Shown: in pieces, positions 45,577-55,744 of the stretch
How positions within the stretch are numbered: the stretch's first letter is position 1
How the letters are laid out: each line of letters begins with the position of its first letter
Source of the DNA: Adiantum capillus-veneris
Lineage: Eukaryota; Streptophyta; Polypodiopsida; Polypodiales; Pteridaceae
Reading direction: 5' to 3'
NCBI GenBank assembly: GCA_014529385.2
Contig: CM043944.1
Span: 68,258,895 to 68,322,894 of the forward strand
DNA: 64,000 nt
Program-made: the position numbers and the translations under genes
The notes under the pieces: model-generated
The model's database searches: none
Told to the model about the DNA's origin: nothing
Seen by the model: the letters and a program-made list of their open reading frames with translations, nothing else

Positions 45577-46690
45577 GTATATATGTCATCCACAAATTTG
45601 ACTGCAAGTCTGGATACAGACAAGAGATTCTTCTTGATCCCACGTACATAATGTGCATCAACAAGTATGAAGTAACTTCCATTTGCAGTAGTAAGCACAA
45701 TCTTTGTAACTCCCTAAACCGGATAAGAGGCATTGTTGGCACAAGTTACTGAATTCCCATGAGGGACAAACTTGAGAGAGGTGAACAATTCACGTTGTGA
45801 GGTAATGTGCTTTGTAGCACCACTATCAAAATACCACACGTGTGAATCTACAGCAACTGACATACATGCATCATGGAGAACAGGATTGTAACTGCACTCT
45901 GCACTAAAAGCCCATTCTGCATTAACATTAGCAGTACAATCTCCTGTGACAGAAGACTCAACAATGGCTGCATTTGTAGTGGAACCAGCATTTGCAGTGG
46001 ACCACCCTTTTTCTTCTTAGCCTCTTTGGCCTTCCACTTAGCACACTGCTTGATCAAGTGATCATTAGCTTTACAATAATGGCAATGCATCTTCTTTTTT
46101 CTCTTATAACCAGAATTTCCACACGAAGTGCTTCCAGCAGAAGCATAGGGAACAGAAGTTTTGCCACTCGCTGCAGAACCATGAGAAGTGGTTGCATTGC
46201 TGTTACCACCCTTTCTTTGAGAAGCAATAAAAGCCTGTTCAATTGCACGTTGTCTAGTCTTGTTTTTCTGGAAAGTGACTCTTGCAACAGTAATGTGCAT
46301 AATGCATCAAATTTGACAACTTCAGGATTTCCTTGGGTCATAAGTCTCCAAGTACTAGCAAAAGTCTAGTAAGAATCTTGTAAGGCATCAAGAACAGTCT
46401 GCACAAGGGAAGTATCTGAAATGACTTCACCTGCAGAAATAAGTTGCTCATTGATATCGTTGACGCTAGAAAGGAAAGTGTCCATATCATCTTCCTCGTG
46501 CATAATCTTTGACTCCAACTCTTTAGGCAGCAAAGCAATTTTAGCCTCATTGCCGCTTATATAAAGACCTGATAGAATATCCCAAGCGTATTTTGCCGAT
46601 TTTGCTAAATGGATGTGAGGAACAATGGTGCGCTTCACAGACAACACAATCAATGCATGAGTTTGCGCATCCTTTACATCCTTTACGCAA
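45577..46690 (-). pseudogene. old copia gag, zinc knuckle and protease
   Basis: Minus-strand translation gives a UBN2-type gag (SAKYAWDILSGLY, LPKELESKIMHEEDDMDTFL). It passes a stop near 46366 and further frame changes, then reaches a knuckle CHYCKANDHLIKQC (about 46090-46050). Next come the protease motif WYFDSGATKHITS (about 45840-45800) and the continuation ALYVRGIKKNLLSVSRLA, cut by the young copia at 45577. Gag forms the particle and protease cleaves it. The frame is disrupted several times, so only fragments could be made. The residues flanking the insertion continue at 40118-39944. Confidence 0.75.
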
Positions 46691-46707
46691 CCTGCTCTGA
46701 TACCAAT

Positions 46708-46933
46708 TGTTGGAATTAGGGTTGCAGAGAAATGCACACAGCTTGGAGAAGACGAAGAAAGCTCAAGGCACGCAATGTAGAGTGTATTACTTAGTGTGAA
46801 ATGAAAAGATAGATAGCCCTAGAGTGATGTGCGTATATACAATGCTCGGGGGAAAAAACTCCTAAAGAGAGGAAAAATGCCCTGGCGGTCCTAGTCTGCT
46901 CACACACATCACTACCACATGTATATGGTAACA
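46708..46933 (-). repeat. putative 5' LTR of old copia (226 bp)
   Basis: On the minus strand it would begin TGTTACCATATACATG and end AATTCCAACA, followed by AT and the primer site TGGTATCAGAGC (complement at 46694-46705). The outer boundary is chosen from the TG...CA ends only. No second copy is present for comparison. Confidence 0.5.
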
Positions 46934-47166
46934 AATAGAATAGTTCCACATGGGGTGGAATGAGTGCAAAGTGGAGAGTATAAGGGGGGGAGTGAGTACC
47001 CCATAAGGTTGAATCAAAGGGAAAGTGGAGCTCTCACTCCTTGGCTATGGGGGCTCGTGGGTGTTTGGGGAGAGAGGGGGCGTGTGTTTTGGGCTCCCAC
47101 AATCTGGCCAGTGCCTAGACACCTTTTTGGACCTTTGGACACTCCACCTTGTCCACTCTCGAAGTA
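46934..47166. other. spacer, nothing recognised
   Basis: G-rich, apparently unique 233-bp stretch between the old copia LTR and the second chromovirus. Short frames of low complexity only. Confidence 0.5.
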
Positions 47167-48187
47167 TGATAGGACTAATTTTTGAAGTTCTTAAAGACGA
47201 AAAAATTGTAGTAGGCTTGGACAGATTTTTGAATAGTCTATTAGATAGAGCTTATATCAATGAGTTTAAGATTTTAAGAGAGAAAATATATTCTCTTGTT
47301 TTTAAATAATACACTAAAGACATATTTGATAAAAATTAATGATTAACAGATATTTTGTCTATGAACAATATAATAAAAACATAATTAAAGCTAAAGTTTT
47401 TATTAATATCAATGTTTTATTATTATGTGTTTTACGTTAAAATACATGGGTACGATTAAAATAAGTTAAATAAGTAGTGGAGACCCAAAAATAGAGTTTT
47501 TATGATTCAAGACCTAAAACTTGCGTTTTCAGCCAAAGAAAGACGTTTTTGTTTTGCAATTCTGTTTACATTGTCTTGTAGAACAAAAATATTCCCTTCG
47601 TATTGAGTACTTGGAAGCCTATATTCAGAGTTTGTATGACAAAGTTATGACAGAAACAAATTGCCAGCAACAGCACAATAGCCTACAAGCAGCAAAGGTT
47701 AGCTTACAACGAATATACACAAGTAATATCTCTTTACTTTCATCGAATCAAAAAGTGATTGCACTCTTTTATGATGGTACAAAATGATGTTTTGAATTTG
47801 ATTATTATATTGATTTGGTTGCACGAGTATGCTCTTTTGGCTATTTTGTAGACGATGCACAAATCAATCTGTGAAACGGGATCTGTGCAAGGTGTCATGA
47901 TAGTGAGATTGTGATCGGTTTGAGATTCCGATTATGATCGTTGTTGCCATGAAGAGAGTGAGAGTGTGATTGAGATTGAGATTGTGCACAAGATTGAGAT
48001 TGTGATTGAGAGTGAGAGTGTGATTGAGAGTGAGATTGAGATAGCTCGGGGGTGGTCGATAGGTTATGAAACCAGCTATGCTCTCCTTGTAATCATTATC
48101 TTGTATCCATACAAACTCTTTATTTCATATATTCACTATGTATATTCCTTGTTCGTCAATAGGTTTCCTCTCCTGTGTCGCGTCACA
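47167..48187 (+). repeat. 5' LTR of second chromovirus
   Basis: Begins TGATAGGACTAATTTTTG, is collinear with 33407 onward but with many substitutions and small gaps, and ends CGCGTCACA. Confidence 0.8.
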
Positions 48188-48223
48188 AGTGGTATTAGAG
48201 CAGTTTCAATCCTGCGGTAGCGA

Positions 48224-48590
48224 TAGAAGCATATGAGTAGCGATTGAAGGAACAAGCGGAGATTATTCGATGGCTCAATGAAGATGTCAAAGGATGTGAG
48301 AAAGCAGATAAAGGGAAGATAATAGCTGGTGGAGAAAGACAAAATGGAGGAGAAGATGGAAGTTAAACATGGAAACGGTCCATCATCGTCTCCAAGAGGT
48401 GAAGGATCAAAGAAGAAGAAACGAAAGAGGAGCGATGATGCAGACGATGTTGATGTGAAAGAAGTTGCGACCAATCAAGTTTTCAAGAAGACTAGACTCA
48501 ATAGATTTTATGGCATAGGAGATATAGATGAAGATTTGAAAGATTGGATTGAAGAACTCGAAGATTTGGATTATGCTTTTGATATATAGA
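48224..48590 (+). pseudogene. second chromovirus gag remnant
   Basis: A lysine- and acid-rich segment leads to FYGIGDIDEDLKDWIEELED and LDYAFDI, the counterpart of 27385-27470, and then a stop. As in the first copy, gag ends here and the next recognisable coding sequence is the protease end and RT. Confidence 0.55.
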
Positions 48591-49222
48591 GCAAGGCCAC
48601 CAGATTTTTAAACTCCTAAATAAAGTCACTGATAAGAAATTATGTACCAAGATGGTTGAATTGGAGACTATTGACGATGTGGATGATAAACGTAAGTCAT
48701 CTAACCCTTCTTTATGATGGTTTATGTCTTTGATGCATCATTTGAAAGCTTCTATGATCAAAGACATGCATACAATTTAAGATTTGAAATTGAGTTTCTT
48801 AATTGATTCTTGTCGTCTAATCTGGCTGAGAAATTAAACTTGAAGTTAGACTAAAAAATCAAGAGACTTGTAGATTTAACTATTGAAAATAAAAGGTTCA
48901 CGAAAGAACTAATTAAAAACGTGCCTTTTCCTTGAATAGTGATAGTTATAAGGAAAAACATTATGTCATAAACATGGGTATGCATGATGTAGTTATTTGT
49001 ATCAATTAGATTATTAAAAATCATGTTTTTATTGATTGTGAAGAAAGAAAATCTCTCTTAAATCATTGGATGAAGATAGTCACACTCTTCATGGGGAAGA
49101 AAGAGATTCTAAATCTAGTATTGGCCATTAAATTGATAAGGTGACTTAAACAAGAGTGTGAGACTTTTATAACTTTTAGAAATGAGCTAAAAGATAAATC
49201 GTAGGGGGGGAATATTGTATGT

Positions 49223-49746
49223 AGAAAAGCTTCTAGATGAATTCAGGGATGTTTTCCTTGATGATATGCCATGTATATATCCTCCTACATCACTAGACTG
49301 TGGGATAGGTCTATATCTAGAATCCAAATCATACACTTGATCTCCTTATATATTCAACATAGATAAACTTTAGGAGCTAAAACTCAAACTTGACAACTTA
49401 TTGAAGAAAGGGTTAATCAAGCCTAGTGTATCTCCTTGGGGCAACCTTATTATTTTCTAGAGGAAGAAGGATGGGACTTATAGACTATGCATTGACTACA
49501 GTGGTCTTAATAAACTAACCTTTAAACATAAATATCCCCTTCTGTACATCGATGAGTTGCTTTGTCAACTTAGCAATGCAGAAGTATTTTCAAAGTTTCA
49601 CCTTTGATCTTGATATTGATCTTGATACGACCTAATCAAAATTAAGGAAGGAGATAGTTTAAGCACTACTTTTCGTACACAATATGGGAACTTTGAGTTT
49701 AGAGTTTTGGATTTTGGTTTAACTAATGCATCCGCAACATTCATGT
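49223..49746 (+). pseudogene. second chromovirus RT fragment
   Basis: Broken translation gives [60 protein letters not shown] and [11 protein letters not shown]. These match the start of the RT palm and fingers of the copy at 30505. Several stops interrupt it. The catalytic FLDD segment is lost at the transposon boundary. Confidence 0.8.
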
Positions 49747-49750
49747 TTAA

Positions 49751-51006
49751 CACTAGAATGGTAACAGGACACTTTTGTGTCCTGTTAAGTGATCATTTTG
49801 CTTGAATTATTTGAAGAGTATGAAAATGAATTTCTAGGTGCTATATATCCACAAAGTTGCCTTATGAACTGAAAAAGACATTTTTTTTTGGTATCGATCT
49901 CACCATTAACCTTACTCTTGCACAACATTTTGAACCTAAACTGTGTGAAAAACGGGTCCTGTTTTTGGCTTTTTTTTCCAATTTTTGGCAACTATATCAA
50001 TCTAAACTTCATGTTTGCGAGGTTTAGATGGCTAGAGGTAAGGCCTCCATAGTTCTCAACATGTTTTGATGCTTGTAGGGAGAGCTAAGTGTTAAAATTG
50101 AAAGTTATGACCAACTTACAAGAATTGCATAATCCTGTTTTTTGACCAAAATTAACACTTTTATAATTTTTTTGGTGGCTTTCTTGATATCCAAATTCAA
50201 TTTTGATTGTGTAAGTGTAATGTATAACATAAAGATAATCTTACTTGAGTTATGGGGGACCTAATATGCTATATAGCATAGTATATGATGATGCTTGAGT
50301 TTTTTGATTGCTGAAGAATACGATACATTTTAGAGTAGCAAGTATAACTTTCTCAATATTGCTAGTTTCTTAGGCCAATTGTGTGTATTTTGTAATTAGT
50401 AACCATATCTAATCATAGACTAAAAACTTCGCTAGATATTGAGTAGTTTCTATGGGTTTATAGAGGTCATAATGCTAAACCCAATTTTTTCATGTTTGCT
50501 GTATTTAGCACTTTGTCATTGCCCCCAAGGTTCCACTTAGCAAGAGATCCATTATCCTTTTGACATGCTCCATGGCTCCTTTTGATTCCAAATGCCCAAA
50601 GGGAACTAAGAAAACATGTATATAGTATCTACATTGAGCGTGACTATAGAAACTTTGATGATAGGTCCGTAGAATGGCAAAAATGCAACTTTTTTGTACC
50701 TATTTTTTTTGCCCAAAAAAAAATTAGTGAGGTAAAAGAAACCATATGTTTTGATCACCAACCCATTGAAGTTAACGGGGCATTTTATCTCATGTCCTAC
50801 AAAAATCTCCACTCTTATTTATATGCAATCAACCATTAGAAATTGCTGTTTTGGGCAAAATGCATTGGTCTATCAACTTTGAGGCTTGTAGTGACCAAGG
50901 GATGAGAAGATTTACAAGTTTCTCATTTTTTCCATATGTAGTAGTTCTTGAAGTATAAGCTCATGAGATGAATTTTCAAAATGAGTGGGCAACCATCACA
51001 TGAGTG
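49751..51006 (-). mobile_element. compact TTAA-flanked CACTAG transposon (about 1.26 kb)
   Basis: TTAA (49747-49750) is followed by CACTAGAATGGTAACAGGAC. The other end is a decayed ATGAGTG followed by TTAG (51007-51010). The target was the TTAA in a chromovirus RT gene (the counterpart of CTTAATG at 31091-31097). Its first half matches the complement of 25270-25913 and its second half the complement of 3129-3823. The segment shared by 3560-3823 and 25025-25270 is present once. It has no coding frame. A perfect hairpin TAACAGGACAC-TTTT-GTGTCCTGTTA lies at the tip (49763-49788). Confidence 0.8.
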
Positions 51007-51169
51007 TTAGTATGAATACCACCTAAGTCCCTGATGTTGGATCTATATATGGCTCACTCTACTCAACTTGGTCTCACCTATATATTCGTATCTTGTCCTC
51101 AATATGAATCAGTATTTGGGAGCGTACATGGTGTGTCTCTTGTATCATCTCTCACTTTCTCTCTACAAA

Positions 51170-53062
51170 TTCTGACCCTTCCTCCAAGAAAGTAATTGTG
51201 ACTCCTGATGCTACTTTTGACGAATAGCTTATGGGAGGCTCATGGTCCATGGATGATTCTGATGATACTAAATCATTCGTTCAGTCTTTTCCATTTCTTT
51301 CAGATGATGAAACTCTTCCTATAGAGAATATTTTCTCTTCACAATCATTCATTCCAAAGGTTTCCAATGATGATATTGATATTTTTGTTGATTTGCCTAT
51401 TGATTTTGAACATTGATCATGTCATGTTTATGATAACGATATTGTTGATAATGCTTTCTCTACTTCTAAATATCCCCTTACTTATAATGAAGCTATCTCT
51501 TCACCATAAAAGGATCAATGGCAAGAGGCTATGGAAGAAGAATACAATTCTCTTATCTCTAAAGGTACATGAATACTAATTGAACTACCTCATGGTCGTA
51601 CATCTATTAAGTGTAAGTGGTGTATAGGACAAAGGTAAAATCAGATGGATCTTTTGACAAGTTCAAGGCCTGTTTAGTTCCAAAAGGCTACTCCCAAGTT
51701 GATGGTGTTGATTATTAAGAGACCTTTTTCCAGTTTTTTGCATTACAAGTGTTCGGGTTTTATTGGCATTTGCTGCTCCATTTGATTTATAAGCTCATTA
51801 AATGGATGTGAGAATTTCTTTTCTTAATGGTGGTGACTTGGAAGATGAAATTTATATGGAACAACCAGATGGGTTTGTTATTCCAGGTAAAGAAGACCTT
51901 GTAATTACTCAACTCCATAAGGCACTATATGCTCTCAAACAAGTTTCGTGAGCCTAGTATACAAAATTTGACCTTTTTCTCACCTCTAAAGGAATCATCT
52001 CTTGCTCTTCAGACCCCAAATTATAGTTAAAGCGCAAAGGTAGCCTTGGTAGCAGTTGTTTTATTCTTGCTCTTTATGTGGATGATACCATCCTTGTTTC
52101 CAATGATTTGAGATTTCTTCAACAAGTGAAAAAGTTATTGTCTTCTACATTTGATATGGTGGATCTCAGAGAGATTCACTTGTGTCTTGGCATACAGACT
52201 CAAAGGAATTGCACAAAAGGTACTTTATTCCTTTGACACTCAAAGTTTATTGTAGATACTATTCAAAAAATTGGTATGAAATGAGCACATTCCGCCAACA
52301 CACCTTGTCTTGTGAGCTCTACCAAGAACATTTCTAATAGTGGCGATCAACTTTTCACAAATCAACCTTAGGCTAACTTGATTGGATGTCTTCAGGTTTT
52401 TGGCATGAACACTTGTCCTAATATTTTTCTTGTTGGTAATTATCTTGGACAACATCTTGCACATCCTTCTCTTACGCATTGGTCTGCAGCAAAGCGTGTA
52501 TTGAAATACTTAAAAGGCACTATAGATTTCGATTTGGTCTATCGATGATAATTGACATCGGATTCTATGAAATATCTTTTTCTTTTGGGCTACACAGATG
52601 CAGACTAGTCAAGATCACATTTGTCTATGCGATCTACTAGTGGAAATTGCTTCTTTATAAATTGGATGTCTTGTTTCTTGGACCAGTAAGAAACAACGAT
52701 GTGTTGTCGTTTCTATTACTGAGCCAAATTATGTTGAAACATCACTTGCAGCTCGTGAGCTAATCTGGCTTCGACAAGTGCTCGTTGATATTGGTCACTC
52801 TCCTTCTTATAACACACCCTTGCGGTGTGACCACTGGAGTGCTATTAGACTTGCAAAAGACTATGTTCAACATAATAAGTCAAAGCAGATTGTTATCCAT
52901 TATCATTATGTCGGGAATGAAGTACACAAATGGCACCATAATGGTTGAACAGTGTCCAAGTGACAATATGATTACCAACATTCTTACCAAAGGCCTCAAC
53001 GAGTCACATTTCATCCTTTTGTGCTCGGAGCTTGAAGTTGCTTCGGCTTCTCTACTATTTTG
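51170..53062 (+). pseudogene. copia integrase end, RT and RNase H, decayed
   Basis: The sequence follows 43313-45188 of the young copia. It opens with GGSWSMDDSDDTKSF and later carries an RT segment with YVDDTILVS-like coding (about 52074-52100) and a LAKDYVQHNKSK-like RNase H end. TAA, TGA and TAG codons and single-base gaps occur throughout (for example near 51415, 51510, 51716, 51951 and 52546). No usable product. Confidence 0.85.
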
Positions 53063-53294
53063 ATAGCTTCGTATATATGACATTATAATCCTATAAGTAC
53101 CATGTACTATGAACAATTCACACTTGCACATTGTGATCACTAAGTCACTTGTATACTTGTACATTGATACACAATTCACTTTCACATCATCATTATTGCT
53201 TCATATTTTCACATTGTACATGGGCTTGGGTTTTTTCCTTCAACTCTCTAGGAGTTTTTTCATCCAAAGTTCGAGACCTTTGTTTGAGTAGGGG

Positions 53295-53435
53295 TGTTGT
53301 AGCTATATATGTCTCACTCTACTCAACTTGGTATGACCTATATATTTATATCTTGTCCTCAATATGAATCATTCTTTGGGAGCGTACATGGAGTGTCCCT
53401 TGTCTCGTCTCTCTCTTTCTGTCTACATATCAACA
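53295..53435 (+). repeat. 3' LTR of decayed copia
   Basis: TGTTGTAGCTATATATGTCTC to CTACATATCAACA, preceded by GTTTGAGTAGGGG. Several substitutions relative to the young LTRs. Confidence 0.85.
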
Positions 53436-53460
53436 CCTACGTCCCCGACAGTGGCGCCAA
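53436..53460 (-). other. primer-binding-like site of another LTR element
   Basis: The minus strand reads TTGGCGCCACTGTCGGGGAC. This is the type of sequence that follows a 5' LTR in plant gypsy elements with TGGCGCC primer sites. It adjoins the LTR-like end at 53461. Its internal region to the left was replaced by the copia. Confidence 0.6.
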
Positions 53461-54388
53461 TGTTGTGGGAGCAAATCACACCACCCATAAAGTGCATGCA
53501 ACCTAGACCAATATAATGTCAATCAAGGACACAGACGACACGATAGGCGCAGAGAACAAATCTCTTTAGCTTGTTAGGCTGAGACCATCCCATGCATACA
53601 ACACCCTATAAAGCTAAATAAATCACAATCTAGAATCTCACTACTCTCAACAACACCACCAACTCACATGCACACAAACAAAAGGAAACTCACCAAACGT
53701 ACTACAATCGTATGACACTTATGGAACAACATCCCCTCACTAGGATACACCTATCCTAAAGCCTTTACACTCAAAACTAGGACTCTAAACCCATAAACAA
53801 AAAATGTGTATGAAGACAAAGCCAGATTTGGAAAGTCCCCAAAACTTAAATCTATGAGTACCTATGCATAGGTTATGTCACCATGATTCTAATGACTACT
53901 TGCAATCAGAAAAGAGACATCATTTGATACATTTATAGTTGCAAATATCTCATAGATGCATGAGTGCTTTTTCTCCGTTTCGGGTATTCTTGGCATTGAA
54001 TCATAGATCTTGTCGAGCCTTGCATGATGGTGCAATCGGATCTCCAATGTGATGAACGAGCGGGAGGATGAAGCTCACACTCTCTCTCTCTTCCTCTCTC
54101 ACACACGGTCAACGAGGGATTTAAACTTCATTATGATAAAAGTTCTCTTTACACAAGGACTTAGGTACGTTATATACTAAGGCTACCATAGGTTAAACCT
54201 AGAATAGAGTTGCAGGGGTAAAATGGATTTGTATGTATAGTCTGGAAGTGCCATTGCACCTTGGATTCTACAACTAGACTAGCTACTTATTACAAATGAT
54301 GTTTCTAACCATAATCCATAGCTTTTAATAACTTTTAGAGAATAAGGCTTTGTTGAGCTGTGTCATGGTGTTGACATGGAGATCAACA
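53461..54388 (-). repeat. LTR-like segment of a minus-strand gypsy-type element
   Basis: On the minus strand it would begin TGTTGATCTCCATGTCAAC (54388) and end GCTCCCACAACA (53461), followed by the primer-like site. The 928-bp span has LTR-type ends but no second copy in the window, so the right boundary is tentative. No gene is inside. Confidence 0.5.
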
Positions 54389-55744
54389 CTTCTTCAGAGC
54401 CCTTAAAGTTAAGAGAAATTGGGGGATACTCCACTCACTTACTAATGGGGTAGAAAATGATGTTTAAGACCTGGATGAAATGGCTCATCTAATGCTTGAT
54501 CACCTATGATAGATCATAGGATAGTCTGAGGCCCGATCCCCAGAAGTTGCTAAAGTCACAACTACTCTTCTTAGAAGTGTCCAAAAAATGGTATCCATCT
54601 TAGATGCCAACCTCTTGGAGAAGGAGTTCACAAAGGGTTAGGTAAAGAGAGATCCCCTGGGTGGGACAAATTGGTAACTAAATTTTTCAAAGAATACTAG
54701 GTTAATGGCTAATCAATCCCTAGTTGGTGGAGTCTTGGAGTCAGTTATTAAAAGGGGCCTTATGAAACCTATCCCAAAGCAAGTAAGTGATTGTGAGTTG
54801 ATGCATTGTACCGCATAACCATGATGTCAGTAGCCTATAAAATTATTTCCAAAATGATATCCCTCAGGCTCTCTCCCCTTTTTGAAAAATTTATCACTCC
54901 TCACTAGCATAGAAGAGAAGGTATATAAATGATAACATTTTGGCAGCAGTGGTTGACATTGAGTATGCTGCCTTCACCAAGCAAGAGTGTATCTTTCTCT
55001 AGCTAGACTTAGAGAAAGCCTATGATAGGATCACATTGTCATTTAATGAGGATGTCATGAAATCATTAAACTTTGGGCCTCGGACGTGTCGGCTGGTGAG
55101 CACACTTAATAATGGTAGCCAATTTGAGCTTTTAATGAATAGGATAATTGTAGGAGCATTAGAGGTCAAGAGATTCATCAAAGAAGGATGTCCTCTTGCC
55201 ACTCTAATGTTTAACATTTTATGAAATCCTCTGGTAACAACGCTCACGGGTAGTGTTATGAGGGGAGATTCAAGGGCTGCTTTTTCCTAACAAACAAGAA
55301 ACATTTCTCTTTCTGAAACATTTCTCTCATTTCTCTTTTTGAAACATTTCTCTCAGGTTCTTAGAAAGTATCTGGAGATTGTGCAAAATGTATTCCATAG
55401 CATCAAGGTCGAAGTACTGTATAGAAAAATCGAGATTGATCTCTCTTGGAAAGAAACTCATTTGATCTTACAATGTCGTTTGAAGAGATAGCATTAGAAG
55501 GAAAGATACTCCGTCACCTTGGAGCCTCGCTAGGAGTAGATGTGACTCGCAAGAAAAAAAGATAAGAAGCAAGATGCATAGGTAAGATTTTATGCTTCTT
55601 CCCCTCTTGAGCAGTGTGAAAGTGTTCATGATCCCATAAATAGATATCAATGTTTTTCTGCTTAAGCTAGCCAAATACAATTGGAAAACAATTGCAAGAC
55701 CTACCAAGCAAGGCGGTCTCATGATTCTCAACCCTAGTATCCAC
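54389..55744 (+). pseudogene. LINE (L1-like) reverse transcriptase remnant
   Basis: A heavily interrupted reading gives AYKIISKMISLRLSPLFEKF-like sequence near 54830, then LDLEKAYDRI (about 55005) and EGCPLATLMFNIL (about 55185-55223). The end resembles LAKYNWKTIARPTKQGGLMI (about 55665-55725). These are RT motifs of plant L1-type LINEs, which copy their RNA at the nicked target. The YADD-type catalytic segment and the endonuclease are not recognisable. The gypsy LTR at 55745 interrupts it. Confidence 0.7.

Larger units (their letters stand above)
39944..46933 (-). mobile_element. older Ty1/copia element of a different family, minus strand
   Basis: On the minus strand, from the right: a putative LTR (46708-46933), primer site (46694-46705), gag, zinc knuckle and protease up to 45577. 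After the young copia at 40119-45576 a gag-pre-integrase fragment follows (40118-39944, LWHAHFGHLNFASLC). The remainder is cut off where the chromovirus ended its insertion. Stops and frame changes in gag show decay. The family differs from the young copies: the zinc knuckle is CHYCKANDHLIKQC and the LTR differs. The flanks of the young insertion read continuously across it, in AATTTGTGGATGACATATA on the minus strand. Confidence 0.8.
47167..49750 (+). mobile_element. second, decayed chromovirus copy
   Basis: Same family as 25914-39943: LTR, a mutated primer site TGGTATTAGAGC, a gag remnant, a protease-end remnant and RT up to the segment matching GLTNAQATFM. It is then interrupted at a TTAA by the transposon at 49751. 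The part of RT, RNase H and integrase expected after 51010 is missing except perhaps about 20 bp. It shares the gag/protease loss with the first copy but lacks the 2.4-kb passenger element, giving an empty target site near 48730. Confidence 0.8.
51035..53435 (+). mobile_element. decayed, internally deleted copia element
   Basis: 5' LTR at 51035-51169 lacks its last bases and jumps directly to the end of integrase. RT and RNase H follow with many stops, then a 3' LTR at 53295-53435. It belongs to the same family as 40119-45576 but is far more diverged. The join at about 51168 lies at the shared CTACA present in both the LTR end and the pol sequence. About 3.1 kb is deleted. Confidence 0.88.

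Noticed and set aside
53436-53445. Target duplication of the decayed copia (CCTGA versus CCTAC)
   Set aside because: Only three of five bases agree. The flanks are too decayed or rearranged to call it.
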